Of a stretch of 64,000 nt of DNA, positions 7,440 to 18,597 are shown piece by piece. Position 1 is the first letter of the stretch; the number at the start of each line of letters is the position of its first letter. The notes beneath the pieces are model-generated. The model had not been told where the DNA came from. It saw only the letters and a list, made by a program, of their open reading frames with translations, and did not search any database. Both the position numbers and the translations under genes were made by a program. Origin of the DNA: Pseudomonas sp. Irchel 3A7 (GTDB lineage Bacteria; Pseudomonadota; Gammaproteobacteria; Pseudomonadales; Pseudomonadaceae); NCBI RefSeq assembly GCF_900187565.1, contig NZ_FYED01000004.1, positions 1-64,000 of the forward strand, written 5' to 3'.

Positions 7440-10400
7440 TTACCCCAGCAGTGTCTGAAACTCTTCCACCGGCAACGGCAAGCTGTGCAGATACCCCTGG
7501 TAAAAGTGACAACCCAGCCCCTGCAGGAAATCGAGCTGGTCTTGTGTCTCCACGCCTTCGGCAATCACTTTCAGTTCCAGGCTGCGGGCCATGGCGACGA
7601 TGGCGCGGATGATTTCGGCGTCGTTGGGGTCGGTGGTGGCGTCGCGAATGAACGACTGGTCGATTTTCAGGGTGTCGACCGGCAGGCGCTTGAGGTAGGT
7701 CAATGAGGAATAGCCGGTGCCGAAATCGTCCATGGCAAAGCTCACACCGAGTTTTTTCAGGCGCAGCATTTTGCTGATGGTGTCTTCCAGGTTCTGGATG
7801 ACGATGCCTTCGGTGATTTCCAGTTTCAGCAGGGAGCAGGGCAGGCCGTAGTGGGCAAGGCTCTCTTCGATGCGCTCGACGAAGTCATTCTGGCGGAATT
7901 GCCGTGGGCTGATGTTCACGCACAGGCTGAAATCCTGCGGGTCCACCAGTCCGTTGACGATCAGATGCCTGAAGGCCTGGCAGGCCTCGTCGATGATCCA
8001 GGTACCCACTTCCAGGATCAGGCCGCTGTCCTCCAGTACCTTGATGAACTCGGCGGGCGATTGCGCGCCGAGTTCCGGATGGGTCCAGCGCACCAGCGCT
8101 TCGGCACCGACGATGCGATTATCCCGGGCGTCGAGTTGGGGTTGGTAGTGCACGCGGAACTCACCCCGGGACAGCGCCAGGCGTAGATCTGTCTCCATGC
8201 GCAGGCGCTCGCTCGCGGCCTTCTGCATGGTGTTGTGATACATCTGCGCGGTATTGCGCCCCGAATCCTTGGCGCGATACAGGGCGATATCGGCGCGTTT
8301 GAGCAGGTCGGTCGGCGTCGAGCCGTGATCGGGAATCAGCGCAATGCCGATACTCGGTGTCACCTGCAGGCGCTGGCCGTCGAGGAACATCGGCTCGGAC
8401 AATAATTCGCGCAAGGTGTCGGCCAGTCCCCGCACCTGGTTGCTGACCTCGTTGCGCGAACCTTCGAGGCCGCTGAGCAGCACCACGAATTCGTCACCGC
8501 CCAGGCGCGCGACGGTGTCTTCCATGCGCACGCTGGCTTCCAGGCGCGCGGTGATGATTTTCAGCACCGTATCGCCCACCGGATGGCCGAGCGAGTCGTT
8601 GATGTGCTTGAAGTGGTCGAGGTCGAGGAACATCAGCGCGCCGCGCAGGTTGTGGCGCTTGAGCAGGGCAATCTGCTGGCTCAGGCGATCCATCAGCAGC
8701 GCGCGGTTGGGCAGGTTGGTCAGCGGGTCGTGGTAGGCGAGGTGGCGGATCTGTGCCTCGGCGTTTTTCAGCAGGCTGACGTCCCGCGCGGTCAGCAACA
8801 GGCAGGCGGTTTCATTGAGGGTGATCGGCTCCACCGAGACTTCGACAGTCAACAACTCGCCGCGCTTGTTGCGCCCGAGCATTTCCTGGTGATGGACCCG
8901 GCCCTTGATCTGCAGTTCGGCCAGCAACGCCGAACGTTGCTTCTCTTCGGCCCAGATGCCGACCTGATACACCGTGCGACCGATCACTTCGTCGGCGCGG
9001 TAGCCGGTCAGGCGGCAGAAGCCGTCGTTGACCTCCAGGTAGCGCCCGGTGTCGCGTTCGGTGATGGTGATGGCGTCGGGGCTGGAGTGGAACGCCTTGG
9101 CGAACTTCTCTTCACTGGCTTTGAGCGCCGCTTCCGAGCGTTGTTGCTGGGTAATGTCGCGCAGGGTGGTGACGATGCACGGCTGGTCGCCGACGCTGAT
9201 CTGGCGGCTGGAAATCACGCAGGTCAAGGATTGCCCGTCCTTGTGCTGGACGATGATCGCCACATTGTTGAGCGCTTGTTCGCGGATCACCTGTTCGATC
9301 CGCTGCAGGCTTTTCGCCGAAGCATCCCACAGGCCGATTTCGTCGGCGCTGCGGCCGATCACGTCGGCGGCGCTCCAGCCGAACGTCTGGGTGAAGCTGG
9401 AGTTGATCTCGATGAACTGCCCGGTGTCCTGGCGGGTCACGCAGATCGGGTCCGGGCTGACCTGGAACAGCGTGGCGAACTTTTCCTCGGACGCCACCAG
9501 CCGTTGTTCGCGTTCAACCTGGTCGGTGATGTCGAGCAAGGTGCCGGCCATGCGCAGCGGCACGCCGTTGTCATCGCGGTAGAGTCGGGCACGGCTTTCC
9601 AGGTAGCGCGAGCTGCCGTCCGGCAGTTGCACGCGATAGGTCAGTTGATAGTTGCCGGCCGGGCCTTCGCGCAAGCTGCGGTAGGCGTCGCGCATGGAGC
9701 TGCGTTCTTCGCCGGGCACGCCTTCGAAAAACTCTTCGAAAGACTCATGGAAGGGTTTGGGCTCCATGCCGTGCAACTGCGCGGCGCGTGCCGAGCCATA
9801 GAGCATGCCGCTGGGGATGTGCCAGTCCCAGGTGCCCAGTTGCGCCGAATCCAGGGCCAGGTCGAGGCGTTCCTGGCTGTCTTTGAGCGCATGCTCGGCA
9901 GCTTTGCGCTCGGTGGTGTCGAGGAAGGTGCTCAGCAGATAGGGCTGACCCTCGAGTTCGACCTTTTGCGCGCTGAGGATGCCGTCGTGGATCTGGCCGT
10001 TGCTGGCGCGGAACTGCACCTCCATGCTGGTCAGTTCGCCCTTGGCCTTGGTGGCCTTGACCAGTTCCGACCGTTGCTCGGGGTGCACCCACAGGCCCAG
10101 CTCCAGGGTGGTACGGCCGATGGCGTCCTGCACCGGCCAGCCGAACAGGCTTTCGAAATACTGGTTGGCTTCGGTGATCAGGCCGTCTTCCTGACGGGTC
10201 AGCAGCACCATGTTCGGGCACAGGTGAAACAACGTGGCGAAGCGCTTTTCCGAACTGCTCAACGCCTGTTCGCGCTGGCGCTGGTGAGTGATTTCGCGGA
10301 TCACGCCGATCATCCGTGGGCGACCATGCTTGTCCGGCAGCAGGCTGCCGTTGATCTCCAGCCAATGCAGGCTGCCGTCAGGCCAGCGAATGCGGTGGTG

Positions 10401-10724
10401 CATCGCTTGTTCCAGCGGTGCTCCGGCGATCACCGCATGGAAGGCGCGAACGGCTTTCGCCCGGTCTTCGGGGGGCAGCAAGTCGAGGTATTCCAGATCG
10501 GCCGGCAAAGGTTGCCGTGGATCAAAGCCGAACAATGCCTGTGTACCCCGAGACCAGCTGATCTGGCCGCGCTCGATATCCCAATACCACGCACCCAGAC
10601 GCGCACCGTTCAGGGCGGCCAGCAATTGGGGGGCACTTTCCCAGCTCTGCTCGGAGCGTTTGGGGTCAAGTGCCTGGATACGCGGCATCGGCGGAATACG
10701 GTCAACAGATTTCGGCATTGGCAA
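7440..10724 (-). CDS. multi-PAS diguanylate cyclase/phosphodiesterase (GGDEF-EAL)
   Basis: 1094-residue cytosolic c-di-GMP enzyme without signal peptide or membrane helix. Five PAS/PAC units (about 35-150, 160-275, 285-400, 410-525, 535-655) precede a GGDEF domain (about 660-820) and an EAL domain (about 840-1090). The cyclase is intact (LGGDEFVVLL, about 740) with an inhibitory I-site RMED five residues before GGDEF. The phosphodiesterase is also intact: EALVRW, ITEG, MDDFGTGYSSL, K in LKIDQSF and AEGVE. Both opposing activities may therefore be live, with the PAS array setting the balance. The signal is unknown; proximity to an NO reductase is suggestive only. Confidence 0.93.
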   Translation of the reverse strand: MPMPKSVDRIPPMPRIQALDPKRSEQSWESAPQLLAALNGARLGAWYWDIERGQISWSRGTQALFGFDPRQPLPADLEYLDLLPPEDRAKAVRAFHAVIAGAPLEQAMHHRIRWPDGSLHWLEINGSLLPDKHGRPRMIGVIREITHQRQREQALSSSEKRFATLFHLCPNMVLLTRQEDGLITEANQYFESLFGWPVQDAIGRTTLELGLWVHPEQRSELVKATKAKGELTSMEVQFRASNGQIHDGILSAQKVELEGQPYLLSTFLDTTERKAAEHALKDSQERLDLALDSAQLGTWDWHIPSGMLYGSARAAQLHGMEPKPFHESFEEFFEGVPGEERSSMRDAYRSLREGPAGNYQLTYRVQLPDGSSRYLESRARLYRDDNGVPLRMAGTLLDITDQVEREQRLVASEEKFATLFQVSPDPICVTRQDTGQFIEINSSFTQTFGWSAADVIGRSADEIGLWDASAKSLQRIEQVIREQALNNVAIIVQHKDGQSLTCVISSRQISVGDQPCIVTTLRDITQQQRSEAALKASEEKFAKAFHSSPDAITITERDTGRYLEVNDGFCRLTGYRADEVIGRTVYQVGIWAEEKQRSALLAELQIKGRVHHQEMLGRNKRGELLTVEVSVEPITLNETACLLLTARDVSLLKNAEAQIRHLAYHDPLTNLPNRALLMDRLSQQIALLKRHNLRGALMFLDLDHFKHINDSLGHPVGDTVLKIITARLEASVRMEDTVARLGGDEFVVLLSGLEGSRNEVSNQVRGLADTLRELLSEPMFLDGQRLQVTPSIGIALIPDHGSTPTDLLKRADIALYRAKDSGRNTAQMYHNTMQKAASERLRMETDLRLALSRGEFRVHYQPQLDARDNRIVGAEALVRWTHPELGAQSPAEFIKVLEDSGLILEVGTWIIDEACQAFRHLIVNGLVDPQDFSLCVNISPRQFRQNDFVERIEESLAHYGLPCSLLKLEITEGIVIQNLEDTISKMLRLKKLGVSFAMDDFGTGYSSLTYLKRLPVDTLKIDQSFIRDATTDPNDAEIIRAIVAMARSLELKVIAEGVETQDQLDFLQGLGCHFYQGYLHSLPLPVEEFQTLLG

Positions 10725-10784
10725 GCCTTAGGCTGAAGTGGGCATTAGGCACAGGAATTCGCGGCTCTATAGGCGTAGCACAAG

Positions 10785-11675
10785 TCAGCCTTGAGTCCCT
10801 GGCAAATCGATTTGAGCATCCAGCAAGGCCATGAAAGCCCGTGCTGCATTCGACAGCGTCCGTTCTGTGTGCAGGATATAGCCTAGCTGGCGAGACAGTT
10901 GTATGCCCGGCAAAGGTATTCGCGCAACTTGATCATCAAGCATGGTGCGCGGCAGGACGCTCCAGGCCAGGCCGATCGATACCATCATCTTGATGGTTTC
11001 CAGGTAATTGGTGCTCATGGCGATGTTCGGCGTCAGGCCCTGGGCTTCGAATAGACGCTGGACGATATGGTGCGTAAAGGTGTTGCCGCCGGGGAATACC
11101 GCCGGATGGCGGGCGATGTCCGCCAGGCTGACTTTGCCGTTGTGCAGCAGCGAATGCTCCGGGGCGACGACGAAATCCAGCGGGTCGTCCCACACAGGCG
11201 TGGCCTTGACCAGCGCGTGGGGCTCCGGTGCCAGGGTGATGACCGCCAGTTCGGCGCGGCCATGCAGGATCTCTTCGTAGGCCACTTCCGAATCGAGAAA
11301 CTGAATATCCAGCGCGACGTCCGGGTAGCGTCGGGTGAACTCCCTTAATAAGGGCGGCAAACGGTGCAGGCCGATGTGGTGACTGGTGGCCAGGGTCAGA
11401 CGACCGGTCACCTCGCCGGTGAGGTTGGTCAGGGCGCGGCGCGTATCATCGAGAACGTTCAGGATCTGATAGGCACGGGGCAGCAGGGCGCGACCTGCCT
11501 CGGTCAGGCCGACTTCACGGCCCAGCCGATCGAACAGTCGCACCTTTAATTGCTGTTCCAGCCCGGCGATGCGTTTACTGATCGCCGGTTGAGTCAGATG
11601 CAGCCGTTCACCGGCCCCGGAGAAGCTTCCAGTCTCGGCGATGGCGATAAAGGCATTGAGATTGGCCAGGTCCAT
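10785..11675 (-). CDS. LysR family transcriptional regulator
   Basis: 296-residue LysR protein with the N-terminal winged HTH (LNAFIAIAETGSFSGAGERL, LTQPAISKRIAGLEQQL) and the periplasmic-binding-protein-like effector domain (about 90-290). The start MDLANLNAF fits the family; an upstream in-frame ATG at 11705 would add ten residues. It is divergent from leuC with about 150 bp between, the same arrangement as in other pseudomonads. A role in controlling leuC or branched-chain metabolism is inferred from position. Confidence 0.9.
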   Translation of the reverse strand: MDLANLNAFIAIAETGSFSGAGERLHLTQPAISKRIAGLEQQLKVRLFDRLGREVGLTEAGRALLPRAYQILNVLDDTRRALTNLTGEVTGRLTLATSHHIGLHRLPPLLREFTRRYPDVALDIQFLDSEVAYEEILHGRAELAVITLAPEPHALVKATPVWDDPLDFVVAPEHSLLHNGKVSLADIARHPAVFPGGNTFTHHIVQRLFEAQGLTPNIAMSTNYLETIKMMVSIGLAWSVLPRTMLDDQVARIPLPGIQLSRQLGYILHTERTLSNAARAFMALLDAQIDLPGTQG

Positions 11676-11823
11676 GGATGCATTCCAGTTGGTTATCCAA
11701 AGCATAAAAAATATGAATTTGAGTTATTTAATGTAACCCCATAGGATCAGCCTCACAAGCCAAAGGGTTATTGAAACTGTCAAAGCCCGGGGCATAGAAA
11801 CAAGCTGATGAGGAAACCGTCTG

Positions 11824-13242
11824 ATGGCCGGCAAAACGCTCTACGACAAGCTCTGGGATTCGCATTTGGTCAAGCAGCGCGACGATGGCTCTGCGCTGAT
11901 CTACATCGACCGTCACATCATCCATGAAGTGACCTCGCCGCAAGCCTTTGAAGGCCTGCGTCTGGCCGGGCGCAAGCCGTGGCGCATCGATGCCAACATC
12001 GCGACCCCGGACCACAACGTTCCGACGACTCCGGAGCGCAAGGGCGGTATCGAAGCCATTGCCGACCAGGTCTCGCGTTTGCAGGTCCAGACCCTCGACG
12101 ATAACTGCGACGAATACGGCATCGTCGAGTTCAAGATGAATGACGTCCGCCAAGGCATCGTCCACGTCATCGGCCCGGAGCAGGGCGCCACCTTGCCGGG
12201 CATGACCGTGGTCTGCGGCGACTCCCATACCTCGACCCACGGCGCGTTCGGTGCCCTGGCCCACGGTATTGGCACTTCCGAGGTCGAGCACGTGCTCGCC
12301 ACCCAGTGCCTGGTCGCCAAGAAAATGAAGAACATGCTGGTGCGCGTCGAAGGCCAATTGCCATTCGGCGTGACCGCCAAGGACATCGTTCTCGCCGTGA
12401 TCGGCAAGATCGGCACCGCCGGCGGTAACGGCCACGCCATCGAATTCGCCGGCAGCGCGATTCGCGACCTGTCCGTCGAAGGCCGCATGACCATCTGCAA
12501 CATGTCCATCGAAGCCGGTGCGCGCGTCGGTCTGGTGGCTGCAGACGAAAAAACCGTGGCCTACGTCAAGGGCCGTCCGTTCGCTCCGAAAGGCGCTGAG
12601 TGGGACCTGGCGGTCGAAGCCTGGAAAGACCTGGTGTCCGACGCCGATGCGGTGTTCGATACCGTCGTCGAGCTCGACGCCACTCAGATCAAGCCGCAAG
12701 TCAGCTGGGGTACTTCGCCCGAGATGGTGTTGGCGGTCGATCAGAACGTGCCGGATCCTGCGAAGGAAATGGACCTGGTCAAGCGCGGTTCCATCGAGCG
12801 TGCCTTGAAATACATGGGTTTGACCGCCAATCAGGCGATCACCGACATTCAGCTGGACCGCGTGTTCATCGGCTCTTGCACCAATTCGCGGATCGAAGAT
12901 TTGCGCGCTGCTGCGGTCATTGCCAAGGGCCGCAAAGTGGCTTCGACCATCAAGCAGGCCATCGTGGTGCCGGGCTCGGGTCTGGTGAAGGCGCAGGCCG
13001 AATCGGAAGGCCTGGACAAGATTTTCCTCGAAGCCGGTTTCGAATGGCGCGAGCCGGGTTGCTCGATGTGCCTGGCGATGAACCCTGACCGCTTGGAGTC
13101 GGGCGAACATTGCGCTTCGACCTCCAACCGAAACTTCGAAGGGCGTCAGGGCGCCGGTGGCCGTACCCACCTCGTCAGCCCGGCCATGGCCGCAGCCGCC
13201 GCGGTAAACGGTCGTTTCGTCGACGTCCGTGAATTGATCTAA
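11824..13242 (+). CDS. leuC: 3-isopropylmalate dehydratase large subunit
   Basis: 472-residue aconitase-family subunit. With LeuD it isomerises 2-isopropylmalate to 3-isopropylmalate, the second step of leucine synthesis. The [4Fe-4S] ligands are in GSCTNSR and PGCSMC in the last third. [12 protein letters not shown] is the family signature, and the length matches the E. coli protein (466). leuD begins 11 bases after its stop. Confidence 0.98.
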   Translation: MAGKTLYDKLWDSHLVKQRDDGSALIYIDRHIIHEVTSPQAFEGLRLAGRKPWRIDANIATPDHNVPTTPERKGGIEAIADQVSRLQVQTLDDNCDEYGIVEFKMNDVRQGIVHVIGPEQGATLPGMTVVCGDSHTSTHGAFGALAHGIGTSEVEHVLATQCLVAKKMKNMLVRVEGQLPFGVTAKDIVLAVIGKIGTAGGNGHAIEFAGSAIRDLSVEGRMTICNMSIEAGARVGLVAADEKTVAYVKGRPFAPKGAEWDLAVEAWKDLVSDADAVFDTVVELDATQIKPQVSWGTSPEMVLAVDQNVPDPAKEMDLVKRGSIERALKYMGLTANQAITDIQLDRVFIGSCTNSRIEDLRAAAVIAKGRKVASTIKQAIVVPGSGLVKAQAESEGLDKIFLEAGFEWREPGCSMCLAMNPDRLESGEHCASTSNRNFEGRQGAGGRTHLVSPAMAAAAAVNGRFVDVRELI

Positions 13243-13253
13243 AGGAGCGCAGC

Positions 13254-13898
13254 ATGAAAGCTTTCACCCAGCACACTGGACTTGTCGCGCCTCTGGATCG
13301 TGCCAACGTCGACACCGACCAGATCATCCCGAAGCAATTTCTGAAGTCGATCAAGCGCACCGGGTTCGGCCCGAACCTGTTCGATGAGTGGCGCTACCTG
13401 GACGTGGGCCAGCCGTATCAGGACAACTCCAAGCGGCCGCTGAACAAGGACTTCGTCCTCAACGCCGAACGCTATCAAGGTGCCAGCGTGTTGCTGGCCC
13501 GCGAGAACTTCGGTTGCGGCTCCAGCCGCGAGCACGCGCCCTGGGCGCTGGAAGAATACGGTTTCCGCAGCATCATCGCGCCGAGCTACGCCGACATCTT
13601 CTTCAACAACAGCTTCAAGAACGGCTTGCTGCCGATCATCTTGAGCGACGCTGAAGTCGATGAGCTGTTCAAGCAGGTCGAGGCCAATCCGGGCTACCAG
13701 TTGCAGATCAATCTGCAAGCCCAGACCGTGACCCGTCCGGACGGCAAGGTGCTGAACTTCGAAATCGATGCATTCCGCAAGCACTGCCTGCTCAATGGCC
13801 TGGACGATATCGGCCTGACCTTGCAGGACGGCGATGCGATTGCGGCGTTCGAAGCCAGGCACCGGGCGAGCCAGCCTTGGTTGTTTCGCGACGCGTAA
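13254..13898 (+). CDS. leuD: 3-isopropylmalate dehydratase small subunit
   Basis: 214-residue swivelling domain that completes the LeuC active site. Typical motifs are [15 protein letters not shown] near the N terminus and [16 protein letters not shown] (around residue 83), where the Ser-Arg loop binds substrate. AAAGGAGCG precedes the ATG, and it is tightly coupled to leuC. A REP doublet then separates it from the methyltransferase gene. Confidence 0.98.
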   Translation: MKAFTQHTGLVAPLDRANVDTDQIIPKQFLKSIKRTGFGPNLFDEWRYLDVGQPYQDNSKRPLNKDFVLNAERYQGASVLLARENFGCGSSREHAPWALEEYGFRSIIAPSYADIFFNNSFKNGLLPIILSDAEVDELFKQVEANPGYQLQINLQAQTVTRPDGKVLNFEIDAFRKHCLLNGLDDIGLTLQDGDAIAAFEARHRASQPWLFRDA

Positions 13899-13922
13899 GT
13901 ATGCGTAAGGCGTGATGACGCC

Positions 13923-13986
13923 TTCGCGAGCAGGCTCGCTCCCACATTCGAATGCATTCCACTGTGGGAGCGAGCCTGCTCGCGAA
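13923..13986. repeat. REP doublet
   Basis: TTCGCGAGCAGGCTCGCTCCCACA (13923-13946) and the inverted copy (13963-13986) enclose a 16-bp spacer. It is placed between leuD and the methyltransferase gene inside the leu cluster. Confidence 0.92.
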
Positions 13987-14036
13987 GAGGCCCGAATCAG
14001 CACCACAAGACTAAACCCTGAAAAAGGAAGTCCCCC

Positions 14037-14804
14037 ATGACCAGCACCGCCCAGCACAGTCAGGTAGTCCAGAAGCAATTCGGTGAACAGGCCGCGGCCT
14101 ACCTGAGCAGCGCTGTCCACGCTCAAGGCACCGAATTCGCACTGCTACAGGCCGAACTGGCGGGGCAGGGCGATGCCCGTGTGCTGGACCTGGGCTGCGG
14201 CGCCGGTCATGTCAGTTTTCACGTGGCTGCGTTGGTGAAAGGAGTCGTGGCCTACGACCTGTCGCAGCAGATGCTCGACGTGGTTACCGCTGCCGCGGTC
14301 GATCGTGGGCTGAGCAACGTGTCCACGGCCCTTGGCGCCGCCGAGCGCCTGCCATTCGCCGATGGCGAGTTTGATTTCGTCTTCAGCCGGTATTCGGCAC
14401 ACCATTGGAGCGATCTCGGCCTGGCCCTGCGGGAAGTTCGCCGGGTGCTGAAACCGGGTGGCGTAGCGGCGTTCATCGATGTGTTGTCACCGGGCAGCCC
14501 GTTGTTCGACACTTACCTGCAAAGCGTCGAAGTGCTGCGTGACACCAGTCATGTGCGCGATTATTCCGCCGGTGAGTGGTTGCGCCAGGTCAGTGAGGCA
14601 GGGTTGCACACCCGCAGCACCACGCGTCAGCGGCTGCGCCTGGAGTACAACTCCTGGGTCGAACGCATGCGTACGCCGCAGGTGATGCGCGCGGCGATCC
14701 GCGAATTGCAGCAGTCGATGGGCAACGAAGTACGCGAATATTTTGAGATTGAGGCCGATGGTTCGTTCAGTACCGATGTGCTGGTCCTGATGGCCGAACG
14801 ATAA
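14037..14804 (+). CDS. class I SAM-dependent methyltransferase
   Basis: 255-residue Rossmann-fold methyltransferase of the UbiE/Methyltransf_11 type. Motif I is VLDLGCGAGHVS (about 50-61), followed by the acidic loop VVAYDLSQQ and the post-I motif FDFVFSRYSAHHW. GGAAG lies before the ATG. Its place between leuD and leuB is conserved in Pseudomonas, but nothing in leucine synthesis needs a methyl transfer, so its substrate is open. Confidence 0.9.
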   Translation: MTSTAQHSQVVQKQFGEQAAAYLSSAVHAQGTEFALLQAELAGQGDARVLDLGCGAGHVSFHVAALVKGVVAYDLSQQMLDVVTAAAVDRGLSNVSTALGAAERLPFADGEFDFVFSRYSAHHWSDLGLALREVRRVLKPGGVAAFIDVLSPGSPLFDTYLQSVEVLRDTSHVRDYSAGEWLRQVSEAGLHTRSTTRQRLRLEYNSWVERMRTPQVMRAAIRELQQSMGNEVREYFEIEADGSFSTDVLVLMAER

Positions 14805-14856
14805 GAATTTTTCCGGGCGCGCCCCTGGGCGCACCGACTGATGACATGAGGAAAGC

Positions 14857-15939
<1,083 letters not shown>

Positions 15940-16007
15940 TCTCTCGGGCCCGCTGCCCATTTCACCCCCGAAAGCAGCGGCCCACATTTCAAGAAGGTGT
16001 AGTTGCG

Positions 16008-17120
16008 ATGAAACGTGTAGGTCTGATCGGTTGGCGCGGTATGGTCGGTTCCGTGCTCATGCAGCGGATGCTGGAAGAGCAGGATTTCGATCTTATCGAG
16101 CCGGTGTTTTTCACCACTTCCAATGTCGGTGGCCAAGGCCCGTCCGTGGGCAAGGACATTGCCCCGCTCAAGGACGCTTACAGCATTGAAGAGCTGAAAA
16201 CCCTTGACGTGATTCTGACCTGCCAGGGTGGCGACTACACCAGCGAAGTCTTCCCCAAGCTGCGCGAAGCCGGCTGGCAGGGATACTGGATCGACGCCGC
16301 TTCCAGCCTGCGCATGCAGGATGACGCGGTCATCGTGCTGGACCCGGTCAACCGCAAGGTCATCGACCAGCAGCTGGACGCGGGCACCAAGAACTACATC
16401 GGCGGCAACTGCACCGTCAGCCTGATGCTGATGGGCCTGGGCGGCCTGTTCGAAGCCGGCCTGGTGGAGTGGATGAGCGCCATGACCTATCAGGCGGCCT
16501 CCGGTGCCGGCGCGCAGAACATGCGTGAACTGATCAAGCAAATGGGCGCAACCCACGCTGCTGTCGCTGATCAACTGGCCGACCCGGCCAGCGCGATCCT
16601 CGACATCGACCGCCGTGTCGCCGAAGCCATGCGCAGCGACGCGTACCCGACCGAAAACTTCGGTGTACCGCTGGCCGGCAGCCTGATCCCGTGGATCGAC
16701 AAGGAACTGCCGAACGGTCAGAGCCGCGAAGAGTGGAAGGCCCAGGCCGAGACCAACAAGATCCTCGGTCGTTTCAAGAGCCCGATCCCGGTGGATGGCA
16801 TTTGCGTGCGCATCGGCGCCATGCGCTGCCACAGCCAGGCCTTGACCATCAAGCTGAACAAAGACGTACCGATCGCCGACATCGAAGGTCTGATCAGCCA
16901 GCACAACCCATGGGTCAAGCTGGTGCCGAACAACCGCGATATCAGCATGCAGGAGCTGAGCCCGACGAAAGTCACCGGCACCCTGAACGTACCGGTCGGC
17001 CGTCTGCGCAAGCTGAACATGGGTTCGCAATTCGTCGGCGCGTTCACCGTTGGCGACCAGCTGCTGTGGGGCGCGGCCGAACCGCTGCGTCGCATGCTGC
17101 GGATCCTGCTTGAGCGTTGA
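16008..17120 (+). CDS. asd: aspartate-semialdehyde dehydrogenase
   Basis: 370-residue NADPH enzyme converting aspartyl-4-phosphate to the semialdehyde, the branch to lysine/diaminopimelate, methionine and threonine. The nucleotide-binding [11 protein letters not shown] is at 9-19, and the catalytic Cys135 sits in [10 protein letters not shown]. Length and motifs match the gram-negative class. GAAGGTG is upstream of ATG 16008. A strong terminator follows. Confidence 0.98.
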   Translation: MKRVGLIGWRGMVGSVLMQRMLEEQDFDLIEPVFFTTSNVGGQGPSVGKDIAPLKDAYSIEELKTLDVILTCQGGDYTSEVFPKLREAGWQGYWIDAASSLRMQDDAVIVLDPVNRKVIDQQLDAGTKNYIGGNCTVSLMLMGLGGLFEAGLVEWMSAMTYQAASGAGAQNMRELIKQMGATHAAVADQLADPASAILDIDRRVAEAMRSDAYPTENFGVPLAGSLIPWIDKELPNGQSREEWKAQAETNKILGRFKSPIPVDGICVRIGAMRCHSQALTIKLNKDVPIADIEGLISQHNPWVKLVPNNRDISMQELSPTKVTGTLNVPVGRLRKLNMGSQFVGAFTVGDQLLWGAAEPLRRMLRILLER

Positions 17121-17139
17121 TCGACTGAAGCAATGAAAG

Positions 17140-17172
17140 AACCCGCGCCTTGAAAGAGGTGCGGGTTTTTTT
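17140..17172 (+). terminator. intrinsic terminator after asd
   Basis: AACCCGCGCC (17140-17149) pairs with GGTGCGGGTT (17158-17167), with one bulge or mismatch, and is followed by seven T. Confidence 0.88.
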
Positions 17173-17201
17173 ATGGGCGTTGGGTCATCAGTCAAACCGC
17201 C

Positions 17202-17283
17202 ATCGCTGGCAAGCCAGCTCCCACAAGGTCGTGCGCGTTTTCAAAACTGGCGTACAACCTGTGGGAGCTGGCTTGCCAGCGAT
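17202..17283. repeat. inverted repeat pair of a second REP family
   Basis: ATCGCTGGCAAGCCAGCTCCCACA (17202-17225) and its inverse (17260-17283) flank 34 bp. The core differs from the GAGCCTGCTCGC REPs seen elsewhere in the window. This GGCTTGCCAGC form is another family common in fluorescent pseudomonads. Confidence 0.88.
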
Positions 17284-17379
17284 GAGGCCATCACAGTCAC
17301 CGCAAACCCTTGGCAGAATTGCCTGCATGCCCACCACCCGGTAAAGTGCCGCTCCCCCCGTTTCGCCAGAGGTAAAACC

Positions 17380-18390
17380 ATGAGCCAGTCCTTTGATATT
17401 GCCGTGATCGGCGCCACCGGTACTGTCGGCGAAACGCTCGTGCAGATTCTTGAAGAACGCGACTTCCCGGTCGGCAACCTGCACCTGCTGGCCAGCAGCG
17501 AATCCGCCGGCAGTTCAGTGCCGTTTCGCGGCAAGAACGTACGGGTGCGGGAAGTCGATGAGTTCGACTTCAGCAAGGTCCAACTGGTGTTTTTCGCCGC
17601 TGGCCCGGCGGTCACCCTGAGTTTCGCATCGCGTGCCACGGCCGCCGGTTGTTCGGTGATCGACCTGTCCGGCGCATTGCCCGCCGATCAGGCGCCGCAA
17701 GTGGTACCGGAAGCCAATGCACACGTGTTGGCCAGCCTGAAAAAACCGTTCCAGATCAGCAGCCCGAGCCCCTCGGCCACCACCCTGGCGGTGGTACTCG
17801 CACCGCTGTTGGGCTTGCTCGATTTGCAGCGCGTCAGCCTGACGGCGAGCCTTGCAGTGTCTGCCCAGGGGCGTGAAGCCGTCACCGAGCTGGCGCGGCA
17901 GACTGCCGAACTGCTCAATGTGCGTCCTCTTGAGCCGACATTCTTCGACCGGCAGATGGCCTTCAACCTGTTGGCTCAGGTCGGCAAGCCGGATGAACAA
18001 GGCCATACGCTGCTGGAAAAGCGCCTGGTGCGCGAGCTGCGCCAGGTCATGGCGCTGCCTGCATTAAAGATTTCTGTCACTTGCATTCAAGCCCCGGTGT
18101 TTTTTGGCGATAGCTTTAGCGTGACCTTGCAGTCGGCGAGTGAGATCGACCTGGCCAAAGTCAACGCCGCGCTGGAGGACGCCCCCGGTATCGAGCTGGT
18201 CGAAGCCGGCGACTACCCGACACCGGTCGGCGACGCGGTAGGGCAGGATGTGGTCTACGTTGGTCGGGTTCGCCACGGTATCGACGACCTGTCGGAACTA
18301 AATGTGTGGCTGACGTCAGATAACGTACGCAAAGGCGCGGCGCTTAATGCTGTGCAGCTGGCCGAATTGTTGATAAAAGACCTGCTGTAA
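17380..18390 (+). CDS. usg: aspartate-semialdehyde dehydrogenase-like protein (USG-1 homologue), catalytic Cys absent
   Basis: 336-residue paralogue of Asd with an intact Rossmann motif (IGATGTVGETLV, 10-21). The active-site motif of the family (as NPNCST) is replaced by SSPSPSATT (about 128-136), so the nucleophilic Cys is missing and dehydrogenase activity is unlikely. E. coli usg, next to truA, is the counterpart, and here fimV and truA also follow. I chose ATG 17380, where homology begins, after AGAGGTAAAACC; the frame is open further upstream. The function of this family is unknown. Confidence 0.85.
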   Translation: MSQSFDIAVIGATGTVGETLVQILEERDFPVGNLHLLASSESAGSSVPFRGKNVRVREVDEFDFSKVQLVFFAAGPAVTLSFASRATAAGCSVIDLSGALPADQAPQVVPEANAHVLASLKKPFQISSPSPSATTLAVVLAPLLGLLDLQRVSLTASLAVSAQGREAVTELARQTAELLNVRPLEPTFFDRQMAFNLLAQVGKPDEQGHTLLEKRLVRELRQVMALPALKISVTCIQAPVFFGDSFSVTLQSASEIDLAKVNAALEDAPGIELVEAGDYPTPVGDAVGQDVVYVGRVRHGIDDLSELNVWLTSDNVRKGAALNAVQLAELLIKDLL

Positions 18391-18597
18391 AAGATACTTG
18401 GCGACAAATTTTCGAATGGTTTCGGGCGAGCGCCATGCTTGGCCGGAATGCTGAAGGCGAGTCACCCAGTGGGGCTTTCCGGGGCATGCACGAAACAATC
18501 GCGCGCGACGACCCTTCGCCGCCGCGCGCCATGCCTTACGGCAGCGGCAATCAATACCTTCTCGCTGGCCGAGGAATGTTCAAACTAAGGATGAGCT
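18391..18597 (+). other. leader/promoter region of fimV
   Basis: This 207-bp gap holds no convincing gene. It ends in AAGGATGAG, the ribosome-binding site of fimV. I see no clear sigma-70 hexamers. Confidence 0.5.

Noticed and set aside
8583..10736. Long plus-strand open frame opposite the GGDEF-EAL gene
   Set aside because: Antisense shadow. The minus-strand product has intact PAS, GGDEF and EAL motifs; the plus frame has low-complexity composition.
11728..13170. Long minus-strand open frame opposite leuC
   Set aside because: leuC is unmistakable; the antisense frame is a composition artefact.
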